Positions 43,048 to 53,300 of a stretch of DNA of 64,000 bases are shown here, in pieces. The notes under the pieces were generated by a model that was given only the letters and a program-made list of their open reading frames with translations, had not been told where the DNA came from and searched no databases. Made by a program: the position numbers and the translations under genes. Location of the stretch: contig CM007314.1 in NCBI GenBank assembly GCA_000333855.2, forward strand, positions 503,030 to 567,029. The letters run 5' to 3'. Position 1 is the first letter of the stretch; each line of letters begins with the position of its first letter. The stretch comes from Endotrypanum monterogeii. Taxonomy: Eukaryota; Euglenozoa; Kinetoplastea; Trypanosomatida; Trypanosomatidae.

Positions 43048-45228
43048 ATGTACGCTGCTTTGCTGGAGCGTATTTTAGGTTACGCAGGAAGTGAGAGGGC
43101 CTCTCTGCCCTCTAGTTCAGGCACAGATGGCGGAGTCCCGTCACTACTCCGTAGCGAAGGTGCTCGGAGTAGTGCGCAATACAAGGCCCTCACAAGGCCC
43201 TACCGCTGCAGTACCAGCCGTATGGTGCCGCACTTAGATAGGGCTTCTAGCAGTGCTATCAACTGTGACGGCGACGGCGCGTCTGCCTACAGCTATTTGG
43301 CTGGGGACGGTAAACTAAGCGTTTCGAAAACAGGTGAGCAGTCTTGCATGTCCTTTAGTTCATCTACGATGCCATCGAGGAGGACATCCACCTCCACGAC
43401 ACCCGTTGTGCAGGCCTCGGGGGCTACTCTACATCACAGCAAGGCAATGGAAGCAGTCCCGCTCTGTGGTAACGAGGGCATCAGCTCCGTGCGGCAATGT
43501 GCCCCTGCGAATAACGTTTCACGGCATACCACGGCCCCCGTTGGCGTTTCCGCCTCAGGGCGTAGTGAGCATGCGTGGCGTTTCGAGGAGGCACTGCGTG
43601 CAAGCACGGTCGATTTAGCGCTATTACGGAAGCTGAGCTGGGGGGGCTGTCCCGTTGCGCTTCGTTACGAGACGTGGATGCTCCTCACCGGGTGCTGGAC
43701 AGCGCAGTCTGCAATGCGCCAGGCAACGGTTTCGAGGCGTCGAATCGAGTACGCCGCGTACATCGACAACACCTATGGTATCGTCGACTGGGATGCGGTT
43801 TGTGCCCTGGTGGACAGCGGTGTCGACACGGCCGTGCATCGTTCAACCCTCAAGTCACTAGAGCACAACACTTCCGTGTCGAGGGGAGTGGGGACCCCTA
43901 TGGAAATGTCGCTGACCGAAATGATGGCCACATCCCTTGGAAGCTCATTGAGGCTATTTCGCGGGTCGGCGTTGGCGCCCGGCGCCGCAACCGCCACAGG
44001 AATAAAAGTCGCGGCCAGCTGTTCATCACAGCCGTATTTGCGTGGCCTAGTCGGAGTGCAGCGTAGTGTTTCCTCGCCCGAGGATGGCTACGTATCGGTG
44101 GAACAAAACACCAAGGGGAATGACGTGCAGCCGCCGTCGCATTGGCCGGGGCAGCAGATAGTGGAGTCTCGGATAATGGACTGTTCGGCGGGCTCTCTGT
44201 CAAACCTATTTGGCTCCTCGCTACGCGTCGACGTACCACTGGAGTCCACAGGTAGTGGAGGAACGTCACCTCTACCGAATCCTACAAGCAGCGTGTCGTC
44301 ATGCCCAGCGTCTTCAACGCGTCGGTTGGCAAAACCGGTTATACCGTCGGCCTTCCACGCTGTCGGTGACGGTGCGGGCACAGCAACGGGGCACCGGCTC
44401 ACCGCAAGCACGATGCTCGGTTCCGCAGAGTTGCAGACACTGAAACAAATACGCAAGGACATTCCCCGAATGTCCGGTGGTCATTGCTACCTTCGTCATC
44501 CGCGCGTGCAGGCTTCCGTTGAGCGCATCCTGTTCATCTGGTCTCTGCGCCACCCAGCTTGCGGCTATGTGCAGGGTATGAACGACCTCGTTGTCCCGTT
44601 CATGGGTGTTGTTCTGGGGTACCGTTTCTGCCCAACTCGATCCATTACAGAGTTGCACGCCTACACCAAAGACATCTTTGATGAGCTCTGGTCTGTTTCC
44701 GCGGTGTCGGTCACACAGTGGATCAACGAGGTGGAGGCAGACGTGTACTGGATGACTTCGTACTTGCTTAACACTATCCAAGACAACTATATAAGCGGCC
44801 ATGCCGGAATCACGGCGATGATGCGTCACCTTGCAGCTATTGTGCAGGCTGCGGATCCTCCGCTTTATCATTGTTTGAACGTGATGCAGATCAACTTTGA
44901 GCAATTTTCCTTCAAGTGGATGAACTGCCTACTCATGCGCGAGCTAACAGAGACGCAGTCGCTGCGGCTGCTCGATGCCTATCTCTCCGATGAGGAGCGG
45001 CGGTGGAGCGTTACACATGTGTATGTATGTGCAGCGCTGCTGTTGCGGTGGGGCCCGCAGATTATGGCTCTTCGCAATGATTACGTCAGTGCCATGAAGT
45101 TTTTGCAGTCGCCACCCACCGTGCAGATGTCGCTGATTGATATGCAAGACGTGCTTTCGGAGGGATTTCTACTTCAAAAGCTCTACGAAGATACCGTGAT
45201 GCGTCTCTCTGCGGCCGGAGAGCGATGA
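43048..45228 (+). CDS. TBC-domain Rab GTPase-activating protein, TBC1D22/Gyp1-like
   Basis: The protein stimulates GTP hydrolysis by a Rab GTPase on Golgi or endosomal membranes. The TBC domain occupies the C-terminal half of this 726-residue protein. Dual catalytic fingers are intact: the arginine finger R474 in QIRKDIPR and the glutamine finger Q509 in GYVQGMNDL. Flanking sequence fits the TBC1D22/Gyp1 branch: VERILFIWSLRHPACGYVQG, a WMTSYLLNTIQDNYI block, and the late NFEQFSFKWMNCLLMREL segment followed by HVYVCAALLLRW. The start of the domain (about 195-240, WGGCPVALRYETWMLLTG) is separated from the catalytic core by a Ser/Gly-rich insertion of about 170 residues. The N-terminal 180 residues are low-complexity. 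The Rab substrate is not deducible. Confidence 0.92.
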   Translation: MYAALLERILGYAGSERASLPSSSGTDGGVPSLLRSEGARSSAQYKALTRPYRCSTSRMVPHLDRASSSAINCDGDGASAYSYLAGDGKLSVSKTGEQSCMSFSSSTMPSRRTSTSTTPVVQASGATLHHSKAMEAVPLCGNEGISSVRQCAPANNVSRHTTAPVGVSASGRSEHAWRFEEALRASTVDLALLRKLSWGGCPVALRYETWMLLTGCWTAQSAMRQATVSRRRIEYAAYIDNTYGIVDWDAVCALVDSGVDTAVHRSTLKSLEHNTSVSRGVGTPMEMSLTEMMATSLGSSLRLFRGSALAPGAATATGIKVAASCSSQPYLRGLVGVQRSVSSPEDGYVSVEQNTKGNDVQPPSHWPGQQIVESRIMDCSAGSLSNLFGSSLRVDVPLESTGSGGTSPLPNPTSSVSSCPASSTRRLAKPVIPSAFHAVGDGAGTATGHRLTASTMLGSAELQTLKQIRKDIPRMSGGHCYLRHPRVQASVERILFIWSLRHPACGYVQGMNDLVVPFMGVVLGYRFCPTRSITELHAYTKDIFDELWSVSAVSVTQWINEVEADVYWMTSYLLNTIQDNYISGHAGITAMMRHLAAIVQAADPPLYHCLNVMQINFEQFSFKWMNCLLMRELTETQSLRLLDAYLSDEERRWSVTHVYVCAALLLRWGPQIMALRNDYVSAMKFLQSPPTVQMSLIDMQDVLSEGFLLQKLYEDTVMRLSAAGER

Positions 45229-45296
45229 GAGGATGGGCGGGCCGGACCGGGGGGCCGCAGACAGGATGTCGTCTACTGTCCTTGCGTGGGGCTACG

Positions 45297-45336
<40 letters not shown>
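45297..45336. repeat. Compound CA/TA microsatellite
   Basis: (AC)n of about 23 bases passes into (AT)n of about 17 bases in the 3' UTR of the TBC gene. Confidence 0.92.
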
Positions 45337-45554
45337 TTATTTACTTATGGCGAAGAACCAAAGCGCCTCCGCCTTTCTCAGTTAATTTTTTTTTTTAGTG
45401 GGTCTACGCCCTTTCACCCCAATGTGCTTTATGGTGTCTCTCACGGCGAAGATCGTCCTCCAAAATTTTAAACAAAAGTGTTGATTCCTTCTTTTTTTTT
45501 TCTCCGCTTCTGTTGCTTTTTCTTTCCTGCTTTCCTCGTTTTGCTTGTAGAACA

Positions 45555-45770
45555 ATGAGAGGAATTCAAAAGCTGCTTCGGCTCTTCACGCCATCTCTGC
45601 TTTCGACAAAGACGTTGGCTTTGGCGGAGCTATCATCAATCCATTGTGACCGCGCCGTTGCGTTTTGTTTGGGCGACAGCGTTGCCCCCTCTTTTCTTTT
45701 TTCGTTTGTGAGCGGCAATGTGTCCTCTACCCGTTATTTGAACAAACGCAGGAGAAGTTTGAATGCTTGA
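45555..45770 (+). CDS. Tentative small protein with mitochondrial-like N-terminus
   Basis: A 71-codon ORF starts four bases after a very strong pyrimidine tract ending TTGCTTGTAG (AG at 45549-45550), exactly the arrangement seen before RIO2 and other genes here. The first 25 residues (MRGIQKLLRLFTPSLLSTKT and on) are Leu-rich with Arg and Lys and no acid, like a mitochondrial presequence or amphipathic helix. The C-terminus is basic (NKRRRSLNA). There is no recognised family. The alternative is that this is a long 5' leader of RIO2 or an upstream acceptor with a chance ORF. Confidence 0.25.
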   Translation: MRGIQKLLRLFTPSLLSTKTLALAELSSIHCDRAVAFCLGDSVAPSFLFSFVSGNVSSTRYLNKRRRSLNA

Positions 45771-46130
45771 CAATTTGTGTGGAGGTATGGGGGTACGTGT
45801 GTGGAGCTCATCACCATTTCTTACCTAGTGACCTCTGTTGCAAAAAAAAAAAAAAGAATGCTCCACGCTCCACACCTCGACCGATCTTTCCTGGCTTGAT
45901 GACACACATCTTATTTTTTTTTCAAAATTTCTCTTCGACGTCTCCTCCTCTCTCGCGTTACTGCGCATAATCCCATCCCCCCCTTACCCAATACTATAAC
46001 TCAAAATGCACTCTCTCTTTAATCGCCCATCTTGCGTTTCACATCCGCGACGTCACGGCTTACACAGGAGCAGCAAGCTGGTGATCGATTTTGTGCTGTA
46101 GCGCAAACGTGCCTTGAGGTTCACACCTCT

Positions 46131-46180
46131 TTCTCTTTCTTTCTTTTCCCCCTCTTGGCATTGCTTTTATTTGCTTCAAG
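46131..46180 (+). promoter_or_regulatory. Polypyrimidine tract and acceptor for RIO2
   Basis: A 40-base CT-rich tract ends TTGCTTCAAG, with AG at 46179-46180, two bases before the ATG at 46183. Confidence 0.6.
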
Positions 46181-46182
46181 TG

Positions 46183-47667
46183 ATGGTGAAGTTAGACGTC
46201 ACACTCCTCCGTTTTCTGGAGGATGAGGACTTCCGCGTTCTTACTGCACTCGAGATGGCGATGCGAAACCACGACGTCGCCCCAACCGCGCTTGTGGAAC
46301 GGATCGCCCAGCTGCCTCACGGCGGCTGCCGCAAGCGGCTCAACAATCTCCTCAAGCACAAGATGATCCACCACGAAAACACCATGTACGACGGATACGC
46401 CATGAAATACGGTGCATACGATTATCTAGCGCTGCGCACTCTTAGCAAGCGAGGCACCTGCACAGGTGTGGGGCACCGAATCGGCTGCGGAAAAGAGTCG
46501 GATATTATTCTAGTCCGTGATGAGGCTGGGCACGAGTGCGTGCTGAAGTTGCAGCGTCTCGGCCGCTGCTCGTTTCGCAGTGTAACGCGCAATCGTGACT
46601 ACAAAGGAAATGGTCGAACTCGTCACGGTGAGAGTTGGTTCTACCTCTCTCGCCTCGCCTCACAGAAGGAGTACTCTTTTATGAAGGTCTTATACGATGA
46701 GGGTTTTCCAGTTCCGAAGCCGATCGACCAGAATCGACATGCGCTGCTCATGGAACTCGTCCCAGGAACCCTCCTGAACAATATAACAGAACTGGGGGAC
46801 GCTGATAAGGTCTACCGTCGTGCCCTAGAGCTGATGGTGAAGCTGGCGGAGTCGGGGCTCGTTCACGGCGACTTTAACGAGTTCAATCTTATGATCACCG
46901 ACGAGCAACAGGTCATCGTGATTGACTTCCCCCAGATGATCTCCATCAACCACCCCAACGCTTCCGAGCTGTTTGAGCGTGATGTGCGCAATCTTGCCAG
47001 CTTCTTCCAGCGTCGCTTCAAGGTAGACACGACATGGTTCCCATCGCTGGAGAACAACGTGGTGCGGAAGGGTGAGCTGGACAAGCAGGTATACGCAAGT
47101 GGTCACTTCACCCGCAGGCAGCAGGATGATCTGGAGCGGCTCATGGAGGAAGGGTTTCAGAGAGGTTGGAATGACGAAGATGAAGTCAGCTCGCAAGACA
47201 GTGAGAGTGACACGAACGAGAATGATGCTGCGGGGTGTGTGCCACAGGCCTGCGGCGATAACAACGCGGATGCAAGGAGGAGGGAGGTGGGCGGATTCAC
47301 AAGGATATCCGGTGACTCGAAAGTCGGCGAGGATGATCAAGGAGCAGAAGGGGATGACGACGATGCCCATAACGACGGTGACAGCGACGACGAGGGCGAA
47401 GGTGGGCTGCTTGAGAGGGCCATGGGTGATGCTCGCGAGCGGCGCCAAGGCGAGTATTACTCCACCAACGCCCACCGTAACGAAAATTTTCTGCCTGATG
47501 GCGAAATCAACGAAGATCACGTTAAGCATCAGATTCGAAAGAATATTCGGCGCAAGGACAACCACGACTTCAACCGTCATCTTCATCGCAATGTTCAGAA
47601 AGGTCGGCAAAAGCAAAAGATTCAGCGGCAGCTGAAGAGCTCAAGCGGTGCTGGCTTCTTTGATTAG
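46183..47667 (+). CDS. RIO2: RIO2 atypical protein kinase/ATPase
   Basis: RIO2 binds pre-40S ribosomes in the nucleus and is needed for final 18S rRNA processing in the cytoplasm. The 494-residue protein starts with the RIO2-specific winged helix (about 1-90, with RFLEDEDFRVLTALEMAMRN). The kinase domain follows: phosphate loop GCGKESDI (near 102-109), Lys122 in VLKLQRLG, the flexible loop around SFRSVTRNRDY, catalytic Asp230 in HGDFNEFN and metal-binding Asp248 in IDFPQM. A long acidic tract (about 345-420) and a Lys/Arg-rich C-terminus follow, as in other RIO2 proteins. Length is between yeast and human. Its ATG follows the acceptor by only two bases, and the open frame upstream has no ATG. 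It works in the same pathway as IMP4 in this array. Confidence 0.96.
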   Translation: MVKLDVTLLRFLEDEDFRVLTALEMAMRNHDVAPTALVERIAQLPHGGCRKRLNNLLKHKMIHHENTMYDGYAMKYGAYDYLALRTLSKRGTCTGVGHRIGCGKESDIILVRDEAGHECVLKLQRLGRCSFRSVTRNRDYKGNGRTRHGESWFYLSRLASQKEYSFMKVLYDEGFPVPKPIDQNRHALLMELVPGTLLNNITELGDADKVYRRALELMVKLAESGLVHGDFNEFNLMITDEQQVIVIDFPQMISINHPNASELFERDVRNLASFFQRRFKVDTTWFPSLENNVVRKGELDKQVYASGHFTRRQQDDLERLMEEGFQRGWNDEDEVSSQDSESDTNENDAAGCVPQACGDNNADARRREVGGFTRISGDSKVGEDDQGAEGDDDDAHNDGDSDDEGEGGLLERAMGDARERRQGEYYSTNAHRNENFLPDGEINEDHVKHQIRKNIRRKDNHDFNRHLHRNVQKGRQKQKIQRQLKSSSGAGFFD

Positions 47668-48164
47668 CATGCCTAAAGTGTGTGTGTATGTGTGGGACCC
47701 TTCCCCCTTTCCCCTCCTCTTCTGACGGAGCGGGATGAGGTGTATCAGAGCTGAGAGGGGGGGGGGGGATCAGCAGCGGCGTGCACCAGCTGATCCAAGA
47801 TCATGGTACGAAACGTTTTTTTGTTGTTGTTTTGGCCTTTTTTTTTATTATTGGAGGGCAAGAAGGTAAAGGATGGGGCTATGGCAAGGGGTGACACCTG
47901 TCACACGTTCAACTGTTCACCTCGCTGGAACGTGATATTCCTTCGGTTGATCAGTTGCTCGTCTTACATTTTGCTCCTCTTTGTCTCACGTACACTTATA
48001 TCTGTTCTGTATTGTTTTTTTTTTTGGGCTGTTGTTGCCCACTGGTGTGCCTCTCCTTTTTCTCTTTCCCCCTCCCACCCCTCCGCTAAGCCAAAATGTG
48101 AGAGGCAGGGAGAATCACAAGATACAGGTTGCGTCCTACGACATCCGTGTGCCTCACCTCCGTA

Positions 48165-48189
48165 CATATATATATATATATATATATAT
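48165..48189. repeat. (TA)n microsatellite
   Basis: Alternating TA of about 25 bases, flanked by GTAC on both sides, makes a near-perfect palindrome. Confidence 0.9.
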
Positions 48190-48909
48190 GTACGCATAAC
48201 TGTTTTTGCTTGTTTTTTTTTTTGGTATTCAACTCTCGCTCTTCCAACGGGGCGTTTGGCGCACCAGCTGGCTCTGAAGCGACGTAAGAGTTTCTTTGAC
48301 GTTTAACGAGGGTAACGCTAATAACACAATATGGGAGACGGCAGCAGCAGCAGAGGTGGTGGCGGTTAGACGCCCCCAAATACCCCCCTCCTCTTCCCTC
48401 CGTACAGGTTTCAATAACGTGCTTAACCTTTAGATCAGGACGCCCACAACACACAGCTTGCTCCCCCGCTCTCGCCGTGATGTTGCCGCTAAGATGCTCG
48501 GGGGAATTGAGCTTGCACGGCTTTCGCTTCTTTTCCCTGAGAGACACCATCTATATATATATATTTTTTTTTTGAAGAGGCAGGTGCTGCTTGCTGCAAC
48601 GTTTGGCTCTCATAGCTACCGTCCCGCCCCTCCGGCCCCCCTCCCCCCCCCGTCCCTGGTCAACGTGACTATTTCTTCTTGCTTCATGCTTTCAACTTTC
48701 CTCAAACTGTCGACCACTCCTCCCTTTTTCCTGTCAACACACACACACACACACACACACACGGATACCTGTGCTCCCTCCCCCCTTTTTCCCCTTCAAT
48801 AGAGACCAAATCAGAGAGTGAGAGGGGTGAAGAGGGAAAAAAAAGGAAAAAAGAACGAGACACGCACTCATACACACATTCCTCTCCTCTTCATAGGTGT
48901 TTGGTTACG

Positions 48910-48951
<42 letters not shown>
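48910..48951. repeat. Compound CA/TA microsatellite
   Basis: (AC)n of 13 bases passes into about 28 bases of alternating AT. Confidence 0.92.
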
Positions 48952-48953
<2 letters not shown>

Positions 48954-49575
48954 TAGACTCGACAACTGTGTTGTCACATACAGAGACAATTAGCCCCCAA
49001 AGGGGAAGCGTGTGCACATTTTTGTTTGAATTATTCTAATTTTTTATTTCGACTCTCCTCCACGCTCATTCGCTGTACAGTGCGGGCGCTTCAACCTTCA
49101 CGAGACGAGGCTGGATCAACGACGAGGTGAATCACCAGCGAAAAGGAGAAGCGAAAAGAAAATTAGGGCAAACATCTCTGAATTATTCCCTGACTGGCTG
49201 CATATCATTCTCTTTGCCCTTTCCGCCTCCTTGACATCCGTTACTTGGACGGACGCCATCGTAGTATTTCCCCCGTTTCTTCTTGAGGACTATGATATAG
49301 CTCTCTGCTCGGTTTCACCAGACGGAAGACATACGGACCGGCACGTACTACCTCATATCATTGTGTCTTATCTATTTTTTTTTTTTTCATGGGAGGCGGC
49401 GGTGGAAATCCTCAACCGTCGATCTGTTGAGAGGCAAGTGCAGTGAGGACCAATTTTCGCTGGCTAGGCTTTCCTCCCATCTACACACTCCGGTGTGTCC
49501 ATCTTTCCGAGAGGAGCAAAAGAAGAAGCACGAGGGCGTGCGGGTCGTCACGTTCGAGAGGCATCTCCTTAAATA

Positions 49576-49578
<3 letters not shown>

Positions 49579-49614
<36 letters not shown>
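49579..49614. repeat. (TA)n microsatellite, palindromic ends
   Basis: ATAATATA, then alternating TA, then TATATTAT forms a self-complementary array of about 36 bases. Confidence 0.9.
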
Positions 49615-49616
<2 letters not shown>

Positions 49617-50248
49617 CCAGCCTCTTCCCTCTTTGTAGTAGGGCGTGCGAAAAAGAAAGAGTGACGTCTACGCCTTCGACGTGGCCGCTGTTCCCTATCC
49701 TCATTTGCACGGCGCTGACGAAATATCGGTTTCCGGGGTGGGTAAAATTGTAGACTGGCAGGGGTAGACGAGGACGGAGCAGCACAAGACACAGAGGGAC
49801 CACTCCATTTCATCCCCTCGTGATTCGAGCTTGGATAGGCGAGCCGAAAAAAAAAAAAAACAGAAACCCAAAAGCGTTCGTCCACGCAACACGAGGAACG
49901 ATTCACTCACCCCTCGTATAAATAGGGAGAAAGGGAGGGATAGCAAAACGAAAAAAAAAAACAACTTGATTCAGAGCATACAGGCACGTGCCACAGCTTA
50001 CAGTCTGTGTGTGTGTCACGTCACGTCACGTCATTTCTTAGATATCGGCGGTGTGCGTACATCGAAGGAAAAAAAGGAGGGATAGAACGAAAACAAAGTT
50101 GCTTGAGAGTATTTTTTTTGTTTTCGTTTATTTGTCCAGTCTTCACGATTTGATTGACAGTGAGCGTGGGCAGAGTCACGAGAAGGAGTAGTAGAAAAGG
50201 TACCCCCTCCCCACACGCACGCACACACACACACACACGCGTGCGCGC

Positions 50249-50317
50249 GTAGTTTTTTTTTTTTCGTTTCCTCTTCTTATTCTTTTTCCCTCCGCCCCCG
50301 TTTCGCGTTTTGGCGAG
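50249..50317 (+). promoter_or_regulatory. Polypyrimidine tract and acceptor for the PSP1-like gene
   Basis: A T-run, TTTCCTCTTCTTATTC and CCCTCCGCCCCCG, ends in GGCGAG with AG at 50316-50317. The ATG is at 50345. Confidence 0.6.
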
Positions 50318-50344
50318 AACAATAGGAGTAGTAATTAAAAAAGA

Positions 50345-53300
50345 ATGCCTCCTACTCGATCGAGTGCAACGTCACGCAGTGGCAGGGACTCGACGTCAGC
50401 CACCCTTCAGCCTGCGTTCCGTGATGTCACGAACAGCTATCTTAATGCAAACAAGGAAAATATTCCTCCCGGATACCTTGGCAGCGTCACTGGTGCTGTG
50501 TGCTTTTTAGAGGGAAATTGTAAAGACGGTGGTAATGGCATCAGCAACGTCTGCAGTGCAGATGTGTGCACACGGGGTATTGGATCGCAGCTGGGAGATA
50601 CCGTGCTGTGCGGGACACCTGCGCGGAGGGAATGGACGCGCACGAAGAATGAAACCGTGTCTGGTGTTGTCGACTCTACAGCGGGGATACCAGCGGCTGG
50701 TACAGTGTTGTTTGATGGGCCGGTGGGCACACACTCTCTCAACGGCCCCAGCGCGGAAGTTGCGGCGGCGCAAAGCCCCCTCACCCCTATGATGACACCA
50801 AGGGTGTGGGCCTCGGGTGGCTCTGCACTGACCGCTGGAGGTGACGGTGACGACAGCAGCCTCAGCGTCATGCGCACACCCGGGCACAACAGTGCTTACC
50901 ACTCGGCATATCAAAACAGCAATACTTCATACAAATTGCTACAACAACGTCAGTGCACCTTGAGTGCTCCACGGAGTGCTGACACCTCTGCTGTTGCAGC
51001 GACTCCCAATCCGACTCGCCAGCGCCCGTTGCACGTGCCAAAAGCAGCTTCACACGTTTTGCCCCAGTACGCGCCCTCGCATAACGTGGGCTCCACACCC
51101 GGTGGACGCACGAGTGGGATACAGCGAGAACATCCGAGCAGCACTCGGCTGGCATCGCAGTCACCGCTACTGTGCACACCCAACGGAGACCGTCTTTCAG
51201 CGGTCACAGCAGCGGTATCAGCGGCTGCGTTCGGTGGTCGTGGTCTGCTGGACACGCCTACTCGCATGGAGGATATTCCACTCTTCTTCAACTCCTTCGA
51301 GTCTGGTTCCGAGACGCCGATGGGCGAAAGTCCAGCGGGCGCCGGGTACAGCGCATCACAGATGACCCCTCATCGCACATACGACCTCCAGATGGCTGTG
51401 GAAGAGATGCTCCGTAACTGCGTGGACAATTTCACTCCTGCCAAAGGGTCCGATGCAAGCGGAGGCATACCACACAGATTTCCCCAGTCGCCACGCCAGC
51501 CACAGACAACCGCTGCTCTGACAGCTTCTATTAATGATTCCGTCACGCCTGAGCGGGTTCTTCCGTTCACCGGGACAGACATAGGAGGGCGATGTGGCCT
51601 GCACGCCTGGGCCCCAGCCATGATCGGATGCGCGATGCTAGGGCGCACGCCCGAACGACTGACAGCCCCACAGGGTGCCTTTGCCGAAAATGACGAGGAG
51701 GATGCGTCTGCCACACCACAGAGTCACCGAACGGTAGACGAGATGTCGTGCGGGGGTGTGCGCATCGATCCTATGGTTTACTTCTCCACCGCAGCGGGAG
51801 GAGCTGCAAAGAGCAGCGGAGCCCCCCCTGGGGTGACGCATCGCGACGCTGTGACTGCTGCTAATTCCATTGACAGGTTGAACGCAGCCTTTGGTGCTTG
51901 CGGGGCTCTCGGAGAGTCGCCCCCGAATCCGTATTTGAGCCACGCGCATAGCGGCGTTGAGCCTCATTGTGGCAACGACAACTGCAGTCAAACTGACCTG
52001 TTTATTACACTTGCTGCGGCTGTCCAGTTGCAGGGTCCGCAACATCTTCATTACAACTCCTCTACACGCCCCCAGAGTGTGCGCAGCAAAACGGAAAGTG
52101 CCGAGCTAAGCTCCCGTACTGCCTCAGAGTGGAATGCGGATACCACCACGCCACAGCAGTCTATGCCGCCGCCGCCTTCTTACGCCATTGCCGCGCGCCA
52201 ACAGAATTCACCACACCCCATGGTCGAGGTCCGTCCCGATTTTTCCTTGGCGTCGACAGGTGCTGCCGTCACACGTCGACATCCCACGCGTCGAACCTCT
52301 CATATTCCACAGGTGAAGGCCGCTGCTGGTTCACTCATTGCTGTCGGTGGCCGACGCGTCCCTGTAGATAAGCTGCATCTACTCGCCATCGGCAACGAGC
52401 CATCGCCATCAGTACCGCCCTCTCTGACCAGAAAGGGGGCGTCGTCGTCGCCGTCGTCTCGCGGTGACCCAGGAGGACGGTCTCTGTCACCGTCTGCAGC
52501 ATCGAACCACGTCGAAAGGCCGTCGATGCGGCGTGTGCCAAAGCCGAGTGTGGTGACTGTCACCCGCACCGCTGCTGCAGGGGCTGACGACGAGGCGGTG
52601 TCAGTATCCCCTTCTTGCAACGCCCCCGCAGCGAAGCATCGAGGTGAAGTCAAACACCCGACATCCTCCCGCGCTTGCGTCTCGGAGCCGGAACCCACGA
52701 ACGCGACTCATGGCGGCGCTGGACCGTCTGTTCGTCGCGTACCCCCTACTATGACCACGAGGCTGCGCTACGGCAGCGGCGGTGCCGTCGCTGGTGTCGT
52801 GCCAAGAAACGCTGTGTCGATTGGGGATGGCGCGCAAGAAAGCGGTGAGAGTGATGTGGTCGCTGTTCTACAGTTCTCCAAGGGACAACGGATGTGTTTC
52901 TTGGCAAACATTTCCACCGCCACATTGGAGAAAACAAAAGGCGCGGTCGCACGTGATCGAGATCGCTGCAAGCGCTCGAGCGCGGTCGATGCATCATCTT
53001 CGTTGGCATCCAGGGCGCTGTTGACAAGCGTTGAGGTTGGAAAAACGTACCTCGCCCACGTCTTTGCCGAGGGAAGCCCACACGAAGGCGTATCCTATGA
53101 GGATACTGGGGTATGTGTGCAACTCATCACCCACACTTCATCACTCTACAGTTTGCATGTCGATCGTGTGAATGGGATTCTTCTTCGAGTGGTTGATATT
53201 GTAATGAACGCAGACGACCGCTGTCAACACGAGCGCGTGCTGCTACAGCAAACGACTGCTTACATTGAGTGTGAGCGTCACCTCAAGTTCTCCAGCCTGC

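Larger units (their letters stand above)
45229..46182. other. Intergenic region with compound microsatellite and a tentative small ORF
   Basis: It contains a CA-TA array at 45297-45336, T-rich tracts, a strong pyrimidine tract with AG at 45549-45550 followed by a 71-codon ORF, an A13 run near 45842 and the CT tract before RIO2. Confidence 0.7.
47668..50344. other. Long intergenic region (2.7 kb)
   Basis: I see no convincing gene. Repeats are a G-run near 47757-47768, (TA)n 48165-48189, (CA)n 48737-48762, compound CA-TA 48910-48951, (TA)n 49579-49614 and (CA)n 50219-50238. T runs and CT tracts with AGs are frequent. Open frames up to 167 codons cross microsatellites and have no domain. Confidence 0.7.

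Noticed and set aside
46825..47616. 263-codon minus-strand ORF opposite RIO2
   Set aside because: It lies wholly antisense to the well-supported RIO2 gene. Its apparent length comes from the codon bias of the true gene.
47803..48306. 167-codon ORF in the RIO2 to PSP1 spacer
   Set aside because: Phe/Leu/Ser-rich translation of T-rich UTR that crosses a TA array.
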